Shown here: positions 32,515 through 41,567 of the stretch, one piece after another
Numbering within the stretch: the first letter of the stretch is position 1
How the letters are laid out: every line of letters starts with the position of its first letter
Assembly: GCA_964415365.1 (NCBI GenBank)
Contig: CAYPYW010000011.1
Location: 1 to 64,000, forward strand
Length of the DNA: 64,000 nt
DNA from: Hydromicrobium sp964415365
GTDB taxonomy: Bacteria > Actinomycetota > Humimicrobiia > Humimicrobiales > Humimicrobiaceae
Direction: 5' to 3'
The notes under the pieces: model-generated
Databases searched by the model: none
The model's input: only the letters and a program-made list of their open reading frames with translations
What the model was told of the DNA's origin: nothing
Program-made: the position numbers and the translations under genes

Positions 32515-34458
32515 TTATCTCTTCAGCTTACTATCAAGTGAATAAAGACTCTCTTCTACAGACGGGAAATCTTTCATATCAGTATAAGGTAAAAACAGGC
32601 CTGCCACATATCTATCCATAAATTTCATATTAACACTCAGCTCAATATAGGTAATATGATCTGCGATTTTCGAACTTTGCTTATATTTATTCTCTGAAAG
32701 CAGACTAAGATAAGCCCCTGTGACTGAGGTGTTCCCCATAAAAAAATATTTATTAACATTCACATCCGGAAGCATCCCAATGACCACCGCATTCTTGATA
32801 TAAAGATGTCTCCCCAATCCTCCTGCTATATATATTTTTTCCAGATCATATACACTTAAATCGACTTCCTCCAGTAACGTTTTAATACCTGCATAGATAG
32901 CAGCCTTTGCCCTTATTAAATTATCAATATCAACCTCACTTATATATATCTCTTCCCCGGTTGCGCTGTTCTTACCATCAACCAAAATATACTGGCAATC
33001 ATTATCCACACACTTAAGATATTTATTTCCTATGTCTTTATTGAATTTACCTTTCCTGTCAATAACACCTTTAAGATACATTTCTCCAATCACATCAATC
33101 AACCCGGAACCACAAACACCTTTCGGTCTTCCTCCACCGATAACTTCGGTCCGGCATTTATATGTTTTTTGATCGATTGATACCTTTTCAATAGCACCAT
33201 CTATCGCTCTAATGCCACATTTTACTCCTCCACCTTCAAAAGCAGGTCCTGCAGAGCAGGAAGCTCCCATCATCCATTCAGAATTTCCCACTACCAGTTC
33301 GCCATTGGTGCCAAGATCCAAAAAAAGAGCCAATCCTTTTTCCCTGTGCATATTTGTTGCCAGTATACCTGATGTTATGTCTCCGCCAAGGTAACTGGCC
33401 ACTCCCTGTATATTGTATACATAGGCATTCTTTATATGTTTTATACCAATTTCTTTTGCAGTGGAGCTTGAAAATTGATTGGCTACAGTAACATAAGGTT
33501 CCTCTCTTATATATCTGGGAGGGACACCGTAAAAAAGATGCATCATGGTGGAGTTTCCAGAAACCATCATAGAGACAATACTATCCGCATCTATACTCGA
33601 ACTAAACATCAATCTCCATATTAAGTTATTAATTGAATCCACTATCACTTCTCTTAATTTCTCAAGTCCACCCTTCTTGTTCGCATAAATTATCCGGTTA
33701 ATAATATCCTCGCCAAATTTTATCTGAGGATTATATTCCGATTCAGAACCTATTATTTTCCCGTTTTCCAGATCTACAATGTACATAACCAGAGATGTGG
33801 TCCCAATATCCAGAGCCAGTCCGTAGCTCTTTTTGCCTGCTTTACCCGGAGTAACGTCAATAAGTGTGCTATTCTCGTCATCTATGGTTACTGTAATTTC
33901 CCAATTCTTCTCCCTTAAAACAAGGGGTAGCTTTCTGATTATATGAATTGGCACTACGCAATTTTTTATGTCTAAATTCTCCCTGATGCTTTTCTTCAGT
34001 CGGAATAAATCGCTGGTTCCATAACTGAGTGACGGCTTTTCAACAACTATAGTCTCCTTTTTTATCCAGGGTTTTATTTCAACAGATGAGAGTTCATCCT
34101 TACTTATACCAGCATATACTTTGGACTGCATATCCGTAAATCTACCCTCTACTATTTTCGCCCTGACTTTTTGCTGCCGCGGGACCTCCACAACTAAATT
34201 ACTCTCTATTTTTGATAAACATGAAAGAACGTAGCCCTCTTTTCCTTCTTTGGAGGATATAAACTTAGATTTTTTAGTATCTACTTTTCCTTCCTTTATC
34301 CGTACTTTACACCTGCCACAGGTTCCCACGCCTCCACAGGAAGAATCAATATGTATCCCGCTGTCAAGTATTGCCTGCTTTAGATTATAACCCGGAGTAA
34401 TTTTTATGGATTTACCGCTGGGAACAAATTTTATTAAATATTCTTTTTGGCTGTTCAT
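32515..34458 (-). CDS. acsV: ASKHA-type reductive activator of corrinoid protein (AcsV/RACo), paralogue 1
   Basis: 647 aa. The N-terminal [2Fe-2S] domain has Cys41, Cys47 and Cys50 ('Cys-Gly-Gly-Val-Gly-Thr-Cys-Gly-Arg-Cys') and a distal Cys near 80. The linker is followed by the ASKHA ATPase core with 'Leu-Asp-Ile-Gly-Thr-Thr-Ser', 'Leu-Asp-Leu-Gly-Thr-Asn-Gly-Glu' and 'Ile-Tyr-Ile-Ala-Gly-Gly-Leu-Gly'. It restores cob(I)amide in the corrinoid protein. It starts the main acs run and is immediately followed by cooC. It is clearly diverged from the second copy at 16186-18036, so the two probably serve different corrinoid partners. Confidence 0.92.
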   Translation of the reverse strand: MNSQKEYLIKFVPSGKSIKITPGYNLKQAILDSGIHIDSSCGGVGTCGRCKVRIKEGKVDTKKSKFISSKEGKEGYVLSCLSKIESNLVVEVPRQQKVRAKIVEGRFTDMQSKVYAGISKDELSSVEIKPWIKKETIVVEKPSLSYGTSDLFRLKKSIRENLDIKNCVVPIHIIRKLPLVLREKNWEITVTIDDENSTLIDVTPGKAGKKSYGLALDIGTTSLVMYIVDLENGKIIGSESEYNPQIKFGEDIINRIIYANKKGGLEKLREVIVDSINNLIWRLMFSSSIDADSIVSMMVSGNSTMMHLFYGVPPRYIREEPYVTVANQFSSSTAKEIGIKHIKNAYVYNIQGVASYLGGDITSGILATNMHREKGLALFLDLGTNGELVVGNSEWMMGASCSAGPAFEGGGVKCGIRAIDGAIEKVSIDQKTYKCRTEVIGGGRPKGVCGSGLIDVIGEMYLKGVIDRKGKFNKDIGNKYLKCVDNDCQYILVDGKNSATGEEIYISEVDIDNLIRAKAAIYAGIKTLLEEVDLSVYDLEKIYIAGGLGRHLYIKNAVVIGMLPDVNVNKYFFMGNTSVTGAYLSLLSENKYKQSSKIADHITYIELSVNMKFMDRYVAGLFLPYTDMKDFPSVEESLYSLDSKLKR

Positions 34459-34574
34459 TATTAAAATCGTAACCTTTTAAACTGTAAGACACTATATCAT
34501 CAGGCAATGGAGTGAAATTTGAAACAGAAATTACCAATTCAAGAAATTATATTATATACAGATTTAAAAATCAA

Positions 34575-34610
34575 AATGGAAGGGCAACTCCCTAAGGCTG
34601 TCCTTCCATT
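34575..34610 (-). terminator. Rho-independent terminator after the lipoprotein gene
   Basis: A perfect 9-bp stem (AATGGAAGG at 34575-34583, CCTTCCATT at 34602-34610) with an 18-base loop that can pair further. On the minus strand it is followed by TTTGATTTTT, and on the plus strand by a T-rich stretch. It separates the lipoprotein gene from acsV. Confidence 0.7.
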
Positions 34611-34692
34611 CTCTTTGTCTTGTATTTTTCTTTTTTTATATAAATTTATGTACCCTGCATAGAATACTTTTAATTTTATTTACACAGTCACG

Positions 34693-35229
34693 CTATACTT
34701 CACTTACAGCAATAGATACTGTTGTTTCCTCGCCGGTATCTATAACCATAATCACTAAACTATAGGTGCCGTTACTGGCGGAAATGCTGGAGACGACCTC
34801 ACCTTCACTCTCGTTTGTAAATTCATTTTCGGTTTCCCAGCCCCCTAGCTTGCTTTTATACCAGTCAAATACTGTACTTCCCGGATCGCTGGTCAATGCA
34901 CTAACTGAAAAAGTTGTCTTTTCATCTTCTGTACCCTTCCAGGATGTTATAATTTCCATATCAGGATACACAGGAACTACATCTGGAAATCCATCGGGTA
35001 GTTCAGCTTTCTCTCCTATAGCAACTTCACCTTCATCTGTTTTTATGGAGGCTCCTTCTTCGCTTATTTCGACATCAGCCTCCCCGCCGCTTTCGCTCTC
35101 TATAACTTTTTCTATAGCTTCCTCGACAGCTTCTTCTGCAATTTTCTGTTTTACATTACATCCACTGGCAGAAAACAGCATAAAAATCGCCAGACTTATT
35201 ATCACTGCCAGTACCATCATTTTTTTCAT
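34693..35229 (-). CDS. Lipoprotein of unknown function
   Basis: 178 aa when started at 35229, where AAGGAG stands seven bases before the ATG; upstream in-frame Met codons have no site and would bury the signal peptide. Residues 1-23 form a lipoprotein signal ending Ser-Ala-Ser-Gly-Cys. A Glu-rich helical segment with 'Ala-Val-Glu-Glu-Ala-Ile-Glu-Lys-Val-Ile' and an acidic linker follow. The C-terminal 90 residues are a beta-rich domain containing 'Leu-Pro-Asp-Gly-Phe-Pro-Asp-Val-Val-Pro-Val-Tyr-Pro', a motif seen in small exported proteins of uncultured bacteria. Monocistronic, with its own terminator. Function unknown. Confidence 0.8.
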   Translation of the reverse strand: MKKMMVLAVIISLAIFMLFSASGCNVKQKIAEEAVEEAIEKVIESESGGEADVEISEEGASIKTDEGEVAIGEKAELPDGFPDVVPVYPDMEIITSWKGTEDEKTTFSVSALTSDPGSTVFDWYKSKLGGWETENEFTNESEGEVVSSISASNGTYSLVIMVIDTGEETTVSIAVSEV

Positions 35230-35375
35230 TTTAGACTCCTTACTACTCTCAGCATTTATAGTTATTTTAGCGTCTATCATTTTACTAAAATAACACTTTT
35301 TATAAAACACAAAACTTAAGACAGCAAAAAATCAACTGAAGGAAATTATTTAAACTAATAAGTACTTTTCTTACG

Positions 35376-37187
35376 CTATTTTTTAACGTCCAATTTATAA
35401 AAACTCATAAAAGCCTCTGCCGGTATTTCTACTTTACCGATTCTTTTCATTTTTTTCTTACCCATTTTTTGCTTTTCAAGCACTTTTCTCTTCCTGGTTA
35501 TGTCCCCACCATAAAGTCCGGCGGTAACGTCTTTCCTGTATGGAGCTACCCTCTCCTTGGCAATGACTCTACTCCCGATTGCAGCCTGTATTGATACTTC
35601 AAAGTTCTGTCTTGGTATTAATTTCCTCAGTTTCTCGGTCATTTCCCTGCCCGTATGATAGGCCTTTTCTTTATGAATTATGGTAGACAACTCATCGACT
35701 TTCTCTCCTGCTACTAATATATCCAATTTGGCCAGGTCGGAAGATCTGTACTCCAGAAGCTCATAATCCAACGAGGCAAATCCGGAAGTTATCGATTTTA
35801 ACAGGTTAAAAAAATCCACAATTATTTCAGAAAGCGGCATAGCATATTTAACCTCCACTCTTTCCGGTGAAATATACTGCATATCTTTGAAATTACCTCT
35901 TTTCTGATTCGCCAGTTCCATTACATCACCAATATAATCTTTTGGAGTAATTATAGTGGCTTCCACATATGGTTCCTCTATTTTTAATATTTTCTCCTGG
36001 GGTGGGAAATCAGAAGGTCTTTTTACTTCAATTATCGAATTATCACTTCTTGTTATTCTATAAGCCACATTAGGCGCTGATGTCACCAGTTTCAGCCCAT
36101 ATTCCCTTTCAAGCCTTTCTCTGACAATCTCCATGTGAAGCAGTCCCAGAAACCCACATCTGAAACCAAAACCCAGTGCGCCGGACACTTCAGGGACAAA
36201 ATCCAGCGAAGAATCATTCAGTGAAAGTTTGCCCAGAGCATCTCTTAAATTTTCATAGTCTCCCCCCTCTATGGGGAAAAGTCCTGAGTAAACCATAGAC
36301 TTTGGTTTCTTATATCCAGGCAGGCTTTTTTCTGCAGGATCTTTTAAAGCAGTTATAGTATCGCCTACTATTATATTTCCCACCTCTTTAATCCCGGTAA
36401 TAATATATCCTACTTCGCCTGCAGTCAGCACTTCCTTTTTTATCATATCAGGACCAAATATTCCTACTTCTTCGACTTCACTTGTGATATTCTCTCCCAT
36501 GAATTTAATTCTGCTGCTTTTACTTATAGAGCCGTTCACAACTCTTATAAGAACTACTATTCCTCTGTAAGAATTATATTGGGAATCAAAGATTAATGCC
36601 TGAAGCGGGCTTTCAGGGTTCCCGTCAGGATGTGGTATATCAGTTACTATCCTTTCAAGTATTTCCCTGACTCCAGAACCTGTCTTTGCGCTTACCTTAA
36701 GTATTTTATCTTCTTTTACACCAAGCACGCTACCCAGCTCCATGGTGACTTCATCAATTCTTGCGCTCTTCAGATCAATCTTATTGATAACCGGGATAAT
36801 TTCCAGGTTATTATTAATTGCCATATAAACATTAGCCAGAGTTTGCGCCTGTATGCCCTGGGTAGCATCAACAACGAGTATCGCCCCCTCACAGGCAGCC
36901 AGGCTTCTGGAAACCTCATAACTAAAATCAACATGACCGGGTGTATCAATTAAATTAAAAACATACTGCCTGCCATCTGATCTACTTTTGTAAAGAACCC
37001 TTACCGAATGCGCCTTTATGGTAATACCACGCTCCCTTTCAAGTTCCATATCATCCAGGAATTGATCCAGCATCTCTCTCCGGCTCACAGTCTCGGTTAT
37101 TTCTAAAATTCTATCAGCCAGCGTAGACTTTCCATGGTCAATATGAGCGATTATTGAAAGATTTCTGATTAGTTTACTGTCCATCAT
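35376..37187 (-). CDS. lepA: Elongation factor 4 (back-translocating GTPase)
   Basis: 603 aa, standard length. G1 is 'Ala-His-Ile-Asp-His-Gly-Lys-Ser-Thr' near residue 14, then 'Arg-Gly-Ile-Thr-Ile' (G2), 'Asp-Thr-Pro-Gly-His' (G3) and 'Asn-Lys-Ile-Asp' (G4). The C-terminal 'Lys-Lys-Met-Lys-Arg-Ile-Gly-Lys-Val-Glu-Ile-Pro' belongs to the LepA-specific domain. It binds ribosomes stalled under ionic or cold stress and assists 30S maturation. It sits about 30 bp downstream of murJ on the same strand. Confidence 0.97.
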   Translation of the reverse strand: MMDSKLIRNLSIIAHIDHGKSTLADRILEITETVSRREMLDQFLDDMELERERGITIKAHSVRVLYKSRSDGRQYVFNLIDTPGHVDFSYEVSRSLAACEGAILVVDATQGIQAQTLANVYMAINNNLEIIPVINKIDLKSARIDEVTMELGSVLGVKEDKILKVSAKTGSGVREILERIVTDIPHPDGNPESPLQALIFDSQYNSYRGIVVLIRVVNGSISKSSRIKFMGENITSEVEEVGIFGPDMIKKEVLTAGEVGYIITGIKEVGNIIVGDTITALKDPAEKSLPGYKKPKSMVYSGLFPIEGGDYENLRDALGKLSLNDSSLDFVPEVSGALGFGFRCGFLGLLHMEIVRERLEREYGLKLVTSAPNVAYRITRSDNSIIEVKRPSDFPPQEKILKIEEPYVEATIITPKDYIGDVMELANQKRGNFKDMQYISPERVEVKYAMPLSEIIVDFFNLLKSITSGFASLDYELLEYRSSDLAKLDILVAGEKVDELSTIIHKEKAYHTGREMTEKLRKLIPRQNFEVSIQAAIGSRVIAKERVAPYRKDVTAGLYGGDITRKRKVLEKQKMGKKKMKRIGKVEIPAEAFMSFYKLDVKK

Positions 37188-37220
37188 AGTTTATAAAATA
37201 ACCCTTTATAAAAACGACAA

Positions 37221-38795
37221 TTAACCATTTCTCCTGAATTTCTTAAATAATCCAAATACAAACTTTACCTCTTCCATTCTAAACAGAACAGTGCAGGCTA
37301 TATAGATACCCGCTCCGACAAAAATTACCAAAAACAAAAGCAGGATGAGAGGCCACAAACCCCGGTAAGCAAAATTTCCCAACCACTTCCATAAAAAATA
37401 TAACACAGCACTCATTACAATTGCCGCGGCAAAAATTTTTCCGTATGATATAAATATTCTTCTTCCCCCAAAATTTCCTACTTTTTTCCTGAGTATGACA
37501 ATCAGGATTACCACATTACACAACGCAACCAGGGAAGTGGACAAGGCCAGCCCGCCAACACCTATAAACTTTATAAAAACCCAGTCAAGAATCAGATTGA
37601 CAATAATAGAAAGGCCCGCTACCTTAAGTGGGGTCTTTACATTTTTAAATGCGTAAAAAATACGGTTAAGAATCATAAGCAGCCCAAAAAATATAAGACC
37701 AAGACTGTGAAAGAGCAGAATGTATGCCACTTTTTCTGTATCTCCCGGACTGAAATTATAACGCTCAAATAATAATTTTATTATAGGATAGCTTAGAATC
37801 ATTAGCCCCGCAGTTGCCGGAATCATTACATATCCAATTTCCCTTACTCCCAGAGAAAAACTTTCCTTTATCCCTTTGATATCACCTCCTGCTGCCTGGC
37901 GGGATATCAACGGATATAACACAGTTACTATCGCAACTGAAAATACCCCCAGCGGCAAATTGGCAACTCTCCACGATAATGTCAGAGCAGTAGTATTTCC
38001 CCCTCCCAGATTCAATGCAAAGAAATTATCCACACTATTATTGAGATGGACTGCGCCCAGGCTCAAAAGGATGGGAAACATAAGTGAGAAGATCTCTCTG
38101 ACTGCTTTATGCTTAAAATCAATCATAAATCTGTATTTTAATGGCGAGACTCTAAGCTGTGGTAACTGCACCAGGAGATACATAAGCGAGCCAACCATTA
38201 TACCTATGGCCATACTGTATATTCCGAGCCGCCTGAAAAATAAGACAACAAAAATAACCGTAACTAAATTCAGCACGAAAGGAGCAAGAGAAGGGATGGT
38301 GAAAATATTATGCGAGTTTAATATGCCAGTAACCAGACCGGCTAATGACATCAGAACAAGAGAGAATATCATAATTCTATTCATAACCATAAACTTGTAT
38401 ACATCCATCTGATTATTGGCAATCTTTGAAAGGAGAACACCTATTTCAGGAGATAGAATGAATATGATAGCAGAGATAATAAGAAACACCACAACCATAA
38501 TGTTTAAAACAGAATTAACGAATATTCTTAAATCGTCCTTCTTATTCTTCTTTAAATATGTCGAGTAAATGGGGATAAATGCCGCAATTATGAGACTTTC
38601 AGCAAAAAGTACTCTGAAAAGATTCGGGATAAAATTTGCCCAGGTAAAAGCATCCGTATCATAGGTCATGCCAAAATAACCAGTCATTATCTGATCCCTT
38701 ACAAGCCCGGAAATCTTTGACAACAGAATAGCCAGAACTACCAGGAATGTAGCATTAAAAATTCTTCTTCTTGACAGTAGATAATCTTCATCCAT
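37221..38795 (-). CDS. murJ: Lipid II flippase MurJ (MviN)
   Basis: 524 aa with 14 predicted transmembrane helices. The N-terminal 'Ser-Lys-Ile-Ser-Gly-Leu-Val-Arg-Asp' and 'Asp-Ala-Phe-Thr-Trp-Ala-Asn-Phe-Ile-Pro-Asn-Leu-Phe-Arg' are the diagnostic MurJ motifs, carrying an essential Arg. It flips the peptidoglycan precursor lipid II outward. It belongs to the same superfamily as the flippase at 2417 but to a distinct branch. The gene is divergent from rpsT and probably co-transcribed with lepA. Confidence 0.95.
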   Translation of the reverse strand: MDEDYLLSRRRIFNATFLVVLAILLSKISGLVRDQIMTGYFGMTYDTDAFTWANFIPNLFRVLFAESLIIAAFIPIYSTYLKKNKKDDLRIFVNSVLNIMVVVFLIISAIIFILSPEIGVLLSKIANNQMDVYKFMVMNRIMIFSLVLMSLAGLVTGILNSHNIFTIPSLAPFVLNLVTVIFVVLFFRRLGIYSMAIGIMVGSLMYLLVQLPQLRVSPLKYRFMIDFKHKAVREIFSLMFPILLSLGAVHLNNSVDNFFALNLGGGNTTALTLSWRVANLPLGVFSVAIVTVLYPLISRQAAGGDIKGIKESFSLGVREIGYVMIPATAGLMILSYPIIKLLFERYNFSPGDTEKVAYILLFHSLGLIFFGLLMILNRIFYAFKNVKTPLKVAGLSIIVNLILDWVFIKFIGVGGLALSTSLVALCNVVILIVILRKKVGNFGGRRIFISYGKIFAAAIVMSAVLYFLWKWLGNFAYRGLWPLILLLFLVIFVGAGIYIACTVLFRMEEVKFVFGLFKKFRRNG

Positions 38796-38937
38796 GACTA
38801 TATTATATTACAGATGTTATTAAAAAAGGTATTATATCACTTATATTAGCCTGGCAATAAATATTTTTATTTATTTAAAAAAATGCTAAAATGTACACTC
38901 GTTTAAAATTGATAGCTACCGGAGAGGAAATAAATAG

Positions 38938-39207
38938 ATGCCAAACATAAAATCACAGGAAAAAAGAGACAGACAGAATATTAAAAGAAGAGCTAAAAAC
39001 AGGTCACTTAAAACCAGAATAAAAACCGATCAAAAAAAGCTTGCAGAAGCTGTAAATAGTAAAAATATGGAAGAGGCTGCAAAAAGTTTCAGTATGCTCT
39101 CAAAGCATTTGGACAAGGCAGTAAAGAAAAATGCAGTCCATAAGAATTTTTCGGCAAATAAAAAATCTAAAGCGGCAAAATTAGTTAACTCAATTAAAAA
39201 ATCTTAA
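38938..39207 (+). CDS. rpsT: 30S ribosomal protein S20
   Basis: 89 aa, very basic. The start 'Met-Pro-Asn-Ile-Lys-Ser-Gln-Glu-Lys-Arg' and the motif 'Arg-Ala-Lys-Asn-Arg-Ser-Leu-Lys-Thr' match S20, which binds 16S rRNA early in 30S assembly. GGAGAGG lies 10 bases before the ATG. The last 4 bp overlap the convergent holA gene. It is placed between murJ and holA, as in many Gram-positive-type genomes. Confidence 0.95.
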   Translation: MPNIKSQEKRDRQNIKRRAKNRSLKTRIKTDQKKLAEAVNSKNMEEAAKSFSMLSKHLDKAVKKNAVHKNFSANKKSKAAKLVNSIKKS

Positions 39208-40229
39208 ATATCTATAATTTCTGAAATCAACTTTTTGGCCAGATTTTTATCCTCAATACTATTGGTTCTAAAACTGATGTCATACTCATTTAATATCTCG
39301 AAGATCTTAAGTATTTCAGACTCCGTGTAATTATCGCTAAACTTAATATATTTGCTCACCAGCTTGCCAACGAAATAAGGAGGAACCTTTATATTATTTT
39401 CAATATAGTCTGTTACCGATGATTTGCTATTTCCCGATTTAATATATAAAAAACATTTAAACATCCTGTAAATCAACGTTACCAGTCCAATCAAGTTCTG
39501 TCCTTCATCCAGCACAGATCTTAACGCCTTCAGGCTATTGTCTTTGTCTCTTTTGCCGATATAATCCACCAGATCAAATATTTTTAATGAGTAAATACGG
39601 TTTACCAGAGATCTTACAATATCCTCATCGATTGTTTTTTTTGCTTCCGAACTTATATAATTATAAAGTTTTTCATATTCTTTATTTAATAAACTTAAAT
39701 CCAGATTTACATTTTCTATTAAAAGCGATGCTGCTCCCTCAGTAAATTCTATTCCGTCGGATTGGGACTTTTCTTCAAGCCATTTTCTCAAACTACTACT
39801 TAAAGGCGCCTTTAACTGTCTGACTTTTCCTGCTTTTTTGACTGCATCCAGTAGTGCAGGACTAAATTTCTGTTTTAAAGCAGTGATAATGAAAACTATA
39901 TTTTCGCTGGCACTGGTGCCTGTCGATATTAAACCTATTATTTTTTTCTGCAGACTTAGAGGTACTTTCTCAATATATTTAATTACCACTATTTTTTTAG
40001 TGGAAAATAAAGAGGGAGTACTTATATAGTTAGTAAATTCCTCCTCATCAATTTCTTCCGTTCCACTAAATGTCTTGAAGTCTGTATCGAAATTAATCTT
40101 TCCTCTAAGGAAACTTTTTACACTATCAATCGTACCTTCCAATACCGAATCACTGGGACTGATATATAAATAACAGGACGAAAGTTTCCCTAATTTCAAA
40201 GATTCTTTTTTTGAATTATCTGTTTTCAT
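39204..40229 (-). CDS. holA: DNA polymerase III delta subunit
   Basis: 341 aa clamp-loader subunit. Family features include the N-terminal 'Tyr-Leu-Tyr-Ile-Ser-Pro-Ser-Asp-Ser' opening strand, 'Ser-Thr-Pro-Ser-Leu-Phe-Ser-Thr-Lys-Lys-Ile-Val-Val-Ile-Lys' near residue 68 and the helical C-terminal collar domain. The usual 'Gly-Asp-Glu' P-loop-like remnant at the start is not conserved. The position next to rpsT and near comEC supports the call strongly. It opens the clamp for loading onto primed DNA. Confidence 0.88.
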   Translation of the reverse strand: MKTDNSKKESLKLGKLSSCYLYISPSDSVLEGTIDSVKSFLRGKINFDTDFKTFSGTEEIDEEEFTNYISTPSLFSTKKIVVIKYIEKVPLSLQKKIIGLISTGTSASENIVFIITALKQKFSPALLDAVKKAGKVRQLKAPLSSSLRKWLEEKSQSDGIEFTEGAASLLIENVNLDLSLLNKEYEKLYNYISSEAKKTIDEDIVRSLVNRIYSLKIFDLVDYIGKRDKDNSLKALRSVLDEGQNLIGLVTLIYRMFKCFLYIKSGNSKSSVTDYIENNIKVPPYFVGKLVSKYIKFSDNYTESEILKIFEILNEYDISFRTNSIEDKNLAKKLISEIIDI

Positions 40230-40254
40230 ACCCCATCATACATTGTCTCATTTT

Positions 40255-41478
40255 TTATGATACATTTATATCCCTGCTCAAGTATCTAAGTTCTCTCTTA
40301 TTCATGACAGATACAACTATTATGAGCAGTAACAGTAAGGTCAGATCTATGTATAACACACTATTCTTTGAAAAATGCTCCGACAAATACCCACTTAGAT
40401 ATTGAAACAGGATTACTCCCAGATAAGAAAATGCATGCAATAAACTGGAGACCATATTAGTAAACCGCGAGCCTATGTTTAGACCCATAGAAAAAGTTAA
40501 GGAGAAATTCCCGGCCACATTTACCCCAAATAAGAATATCAAAACAATCTTAACTATCAGATTAGGGGTAAAAAATACTGAAAGTAAAAAAATAAATGAT
40601 AAAGATATACCGGCCAATAGTAATCTTTTTTCTTCCATGTATTTAACCACATAATTTTTGATAAACATCCCTACCAGAGTGGCAGTGGCGTAAATAGCTA
40701 AAATCAGAGAGCTCGCACCCAGTTTAATATCCAGAGCCGAAAAGTACGAGGTGAACCAGGTATAAAATGTCTGCATAACAGAGACATAAAGAAAGGTTAT
40801 AAAACCACAGAGAATAATATAAGGATGAGAGGCAACATTCTTATTAGCATTAAACAGGCCCTTTAAATTTTTTGTTACATTATCTTTCCCCGGTATCTTT
40901 AAAAAAATTAACAGCAATATTAAAAAGACCTGAGGAATTATAAGGTAAAGAAATAAAACTTGCCATTTCATATTAATGGAAACTATCAAGCTGACCAGTA
41001 AAGGGGCAATAACAGATCCGAGTACAAACCCAGTGTTAGATATCAATATACTTTTGGCTTTGTTCTTAAAATAAAGGTTCCCAACCAGAGACAGAGTAGC
41101 TACTGCCATAGTTCCCACTCCTAACTGCAATACCGAATAAGCTATGATAAATATGCCGTAAGAATGAGAAAATAATAATCCCACGTAACTTAAAACAGCT
41201 AGCACTGATCCGCTAAAAATTATTTTTTTAAAACCGAACAGCTCAAGCAGAAATCCAACACCTACGACAGTAACCAGTAATATAAAAGTTCCAATAGATA
41301 TGGTACTTCCTATATAATCCAGGCCAATCCTTAAATCAGTGGCGATAAGAGGAATAATTGGTCCAATAATACTTGCACTTATACCCATCAGCAACCGCTG
41401 AATAAAAGAAAAAAACAAAATACTTTTTTCTATATTTATTTTATTATTTCTTGTAAAGTTGATAATTTTACTCATCAT
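40255..41478 (-). CDS. Major facilitator superfamily transporter
   Basis: 407 aa with 12 hydrophobic helices and an MFS-like loop after helix 2 ('Gly-Phe-Lys-Lys-Ile-Ile-Phe-Ser-Gly'). The central cytoplasmic loop lies near residues 195-215. The second half keeps 'Ala-Ile-Tyr-Ala-Thr-Ala-Thr-Leu-Val-Gly' and a conserved 'Leu-Leu-His-Ala-Phe-Ser-Tyr-Leu-Gly' helix. Substrate cannot be predicted; sugar, amino-acid or drug efflux are possible. It is inserted between holA and comEC, genes that are often adjacent elsewhere, so it may be an accessory insertion. Confidence 0.85.
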   Translation of the reverse strand: MMSKIINFTRNNKINIEKSILFFSFIQRLLMGISASIIGPIIPLIATDLRIGLDYIGSTISIGTFILLVTVVGVGFLLELFGFKKIIFSGSVLAVLSYVGLLFSHSYGIFIIAYSVLQLGVGTMAVATLSLVGNLYFKNKAKSILISNTGFVLGSVIAPLLVSLIVSINMKWQVLFLYLIIPQVFLILLLIFLKIPGKDNVTKNLKGLFNANKNVASHPYIILCGFITFLYVSVMQTFYTWFTSYFSALDIKLGASSLILAIYATATLVGMFIKNYVVKYMEEKRLLLAGISLSFIFLLSVFFTPNLIVKIVLIFLFGVNVAGNFSLTFSMGLNIGSRFTNMVSSLLHAFSYLGVILFQYLSGYLSEHFSKNSVLYIDLTLLLLLIIVVSVMNKRELRYLSRDINVS

Positions 41479-41567
41479 ATTTTAAAAAATTCTAATTTTG
41501 TAGACCAGGATTTTAGATTCATGCTTTAGCTATCCTTTATTAAAATCACTAAGGTATAACATATACT

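Noticed and set aside
34766..35293. 175-codon plus-strand frame over the lipoprotein gene
   Set aside because: Ser/Pro-rich mirror of the acidic lipoprotein; the minus-strand gene has a signal peptide, lipobox and ribosome binding site.
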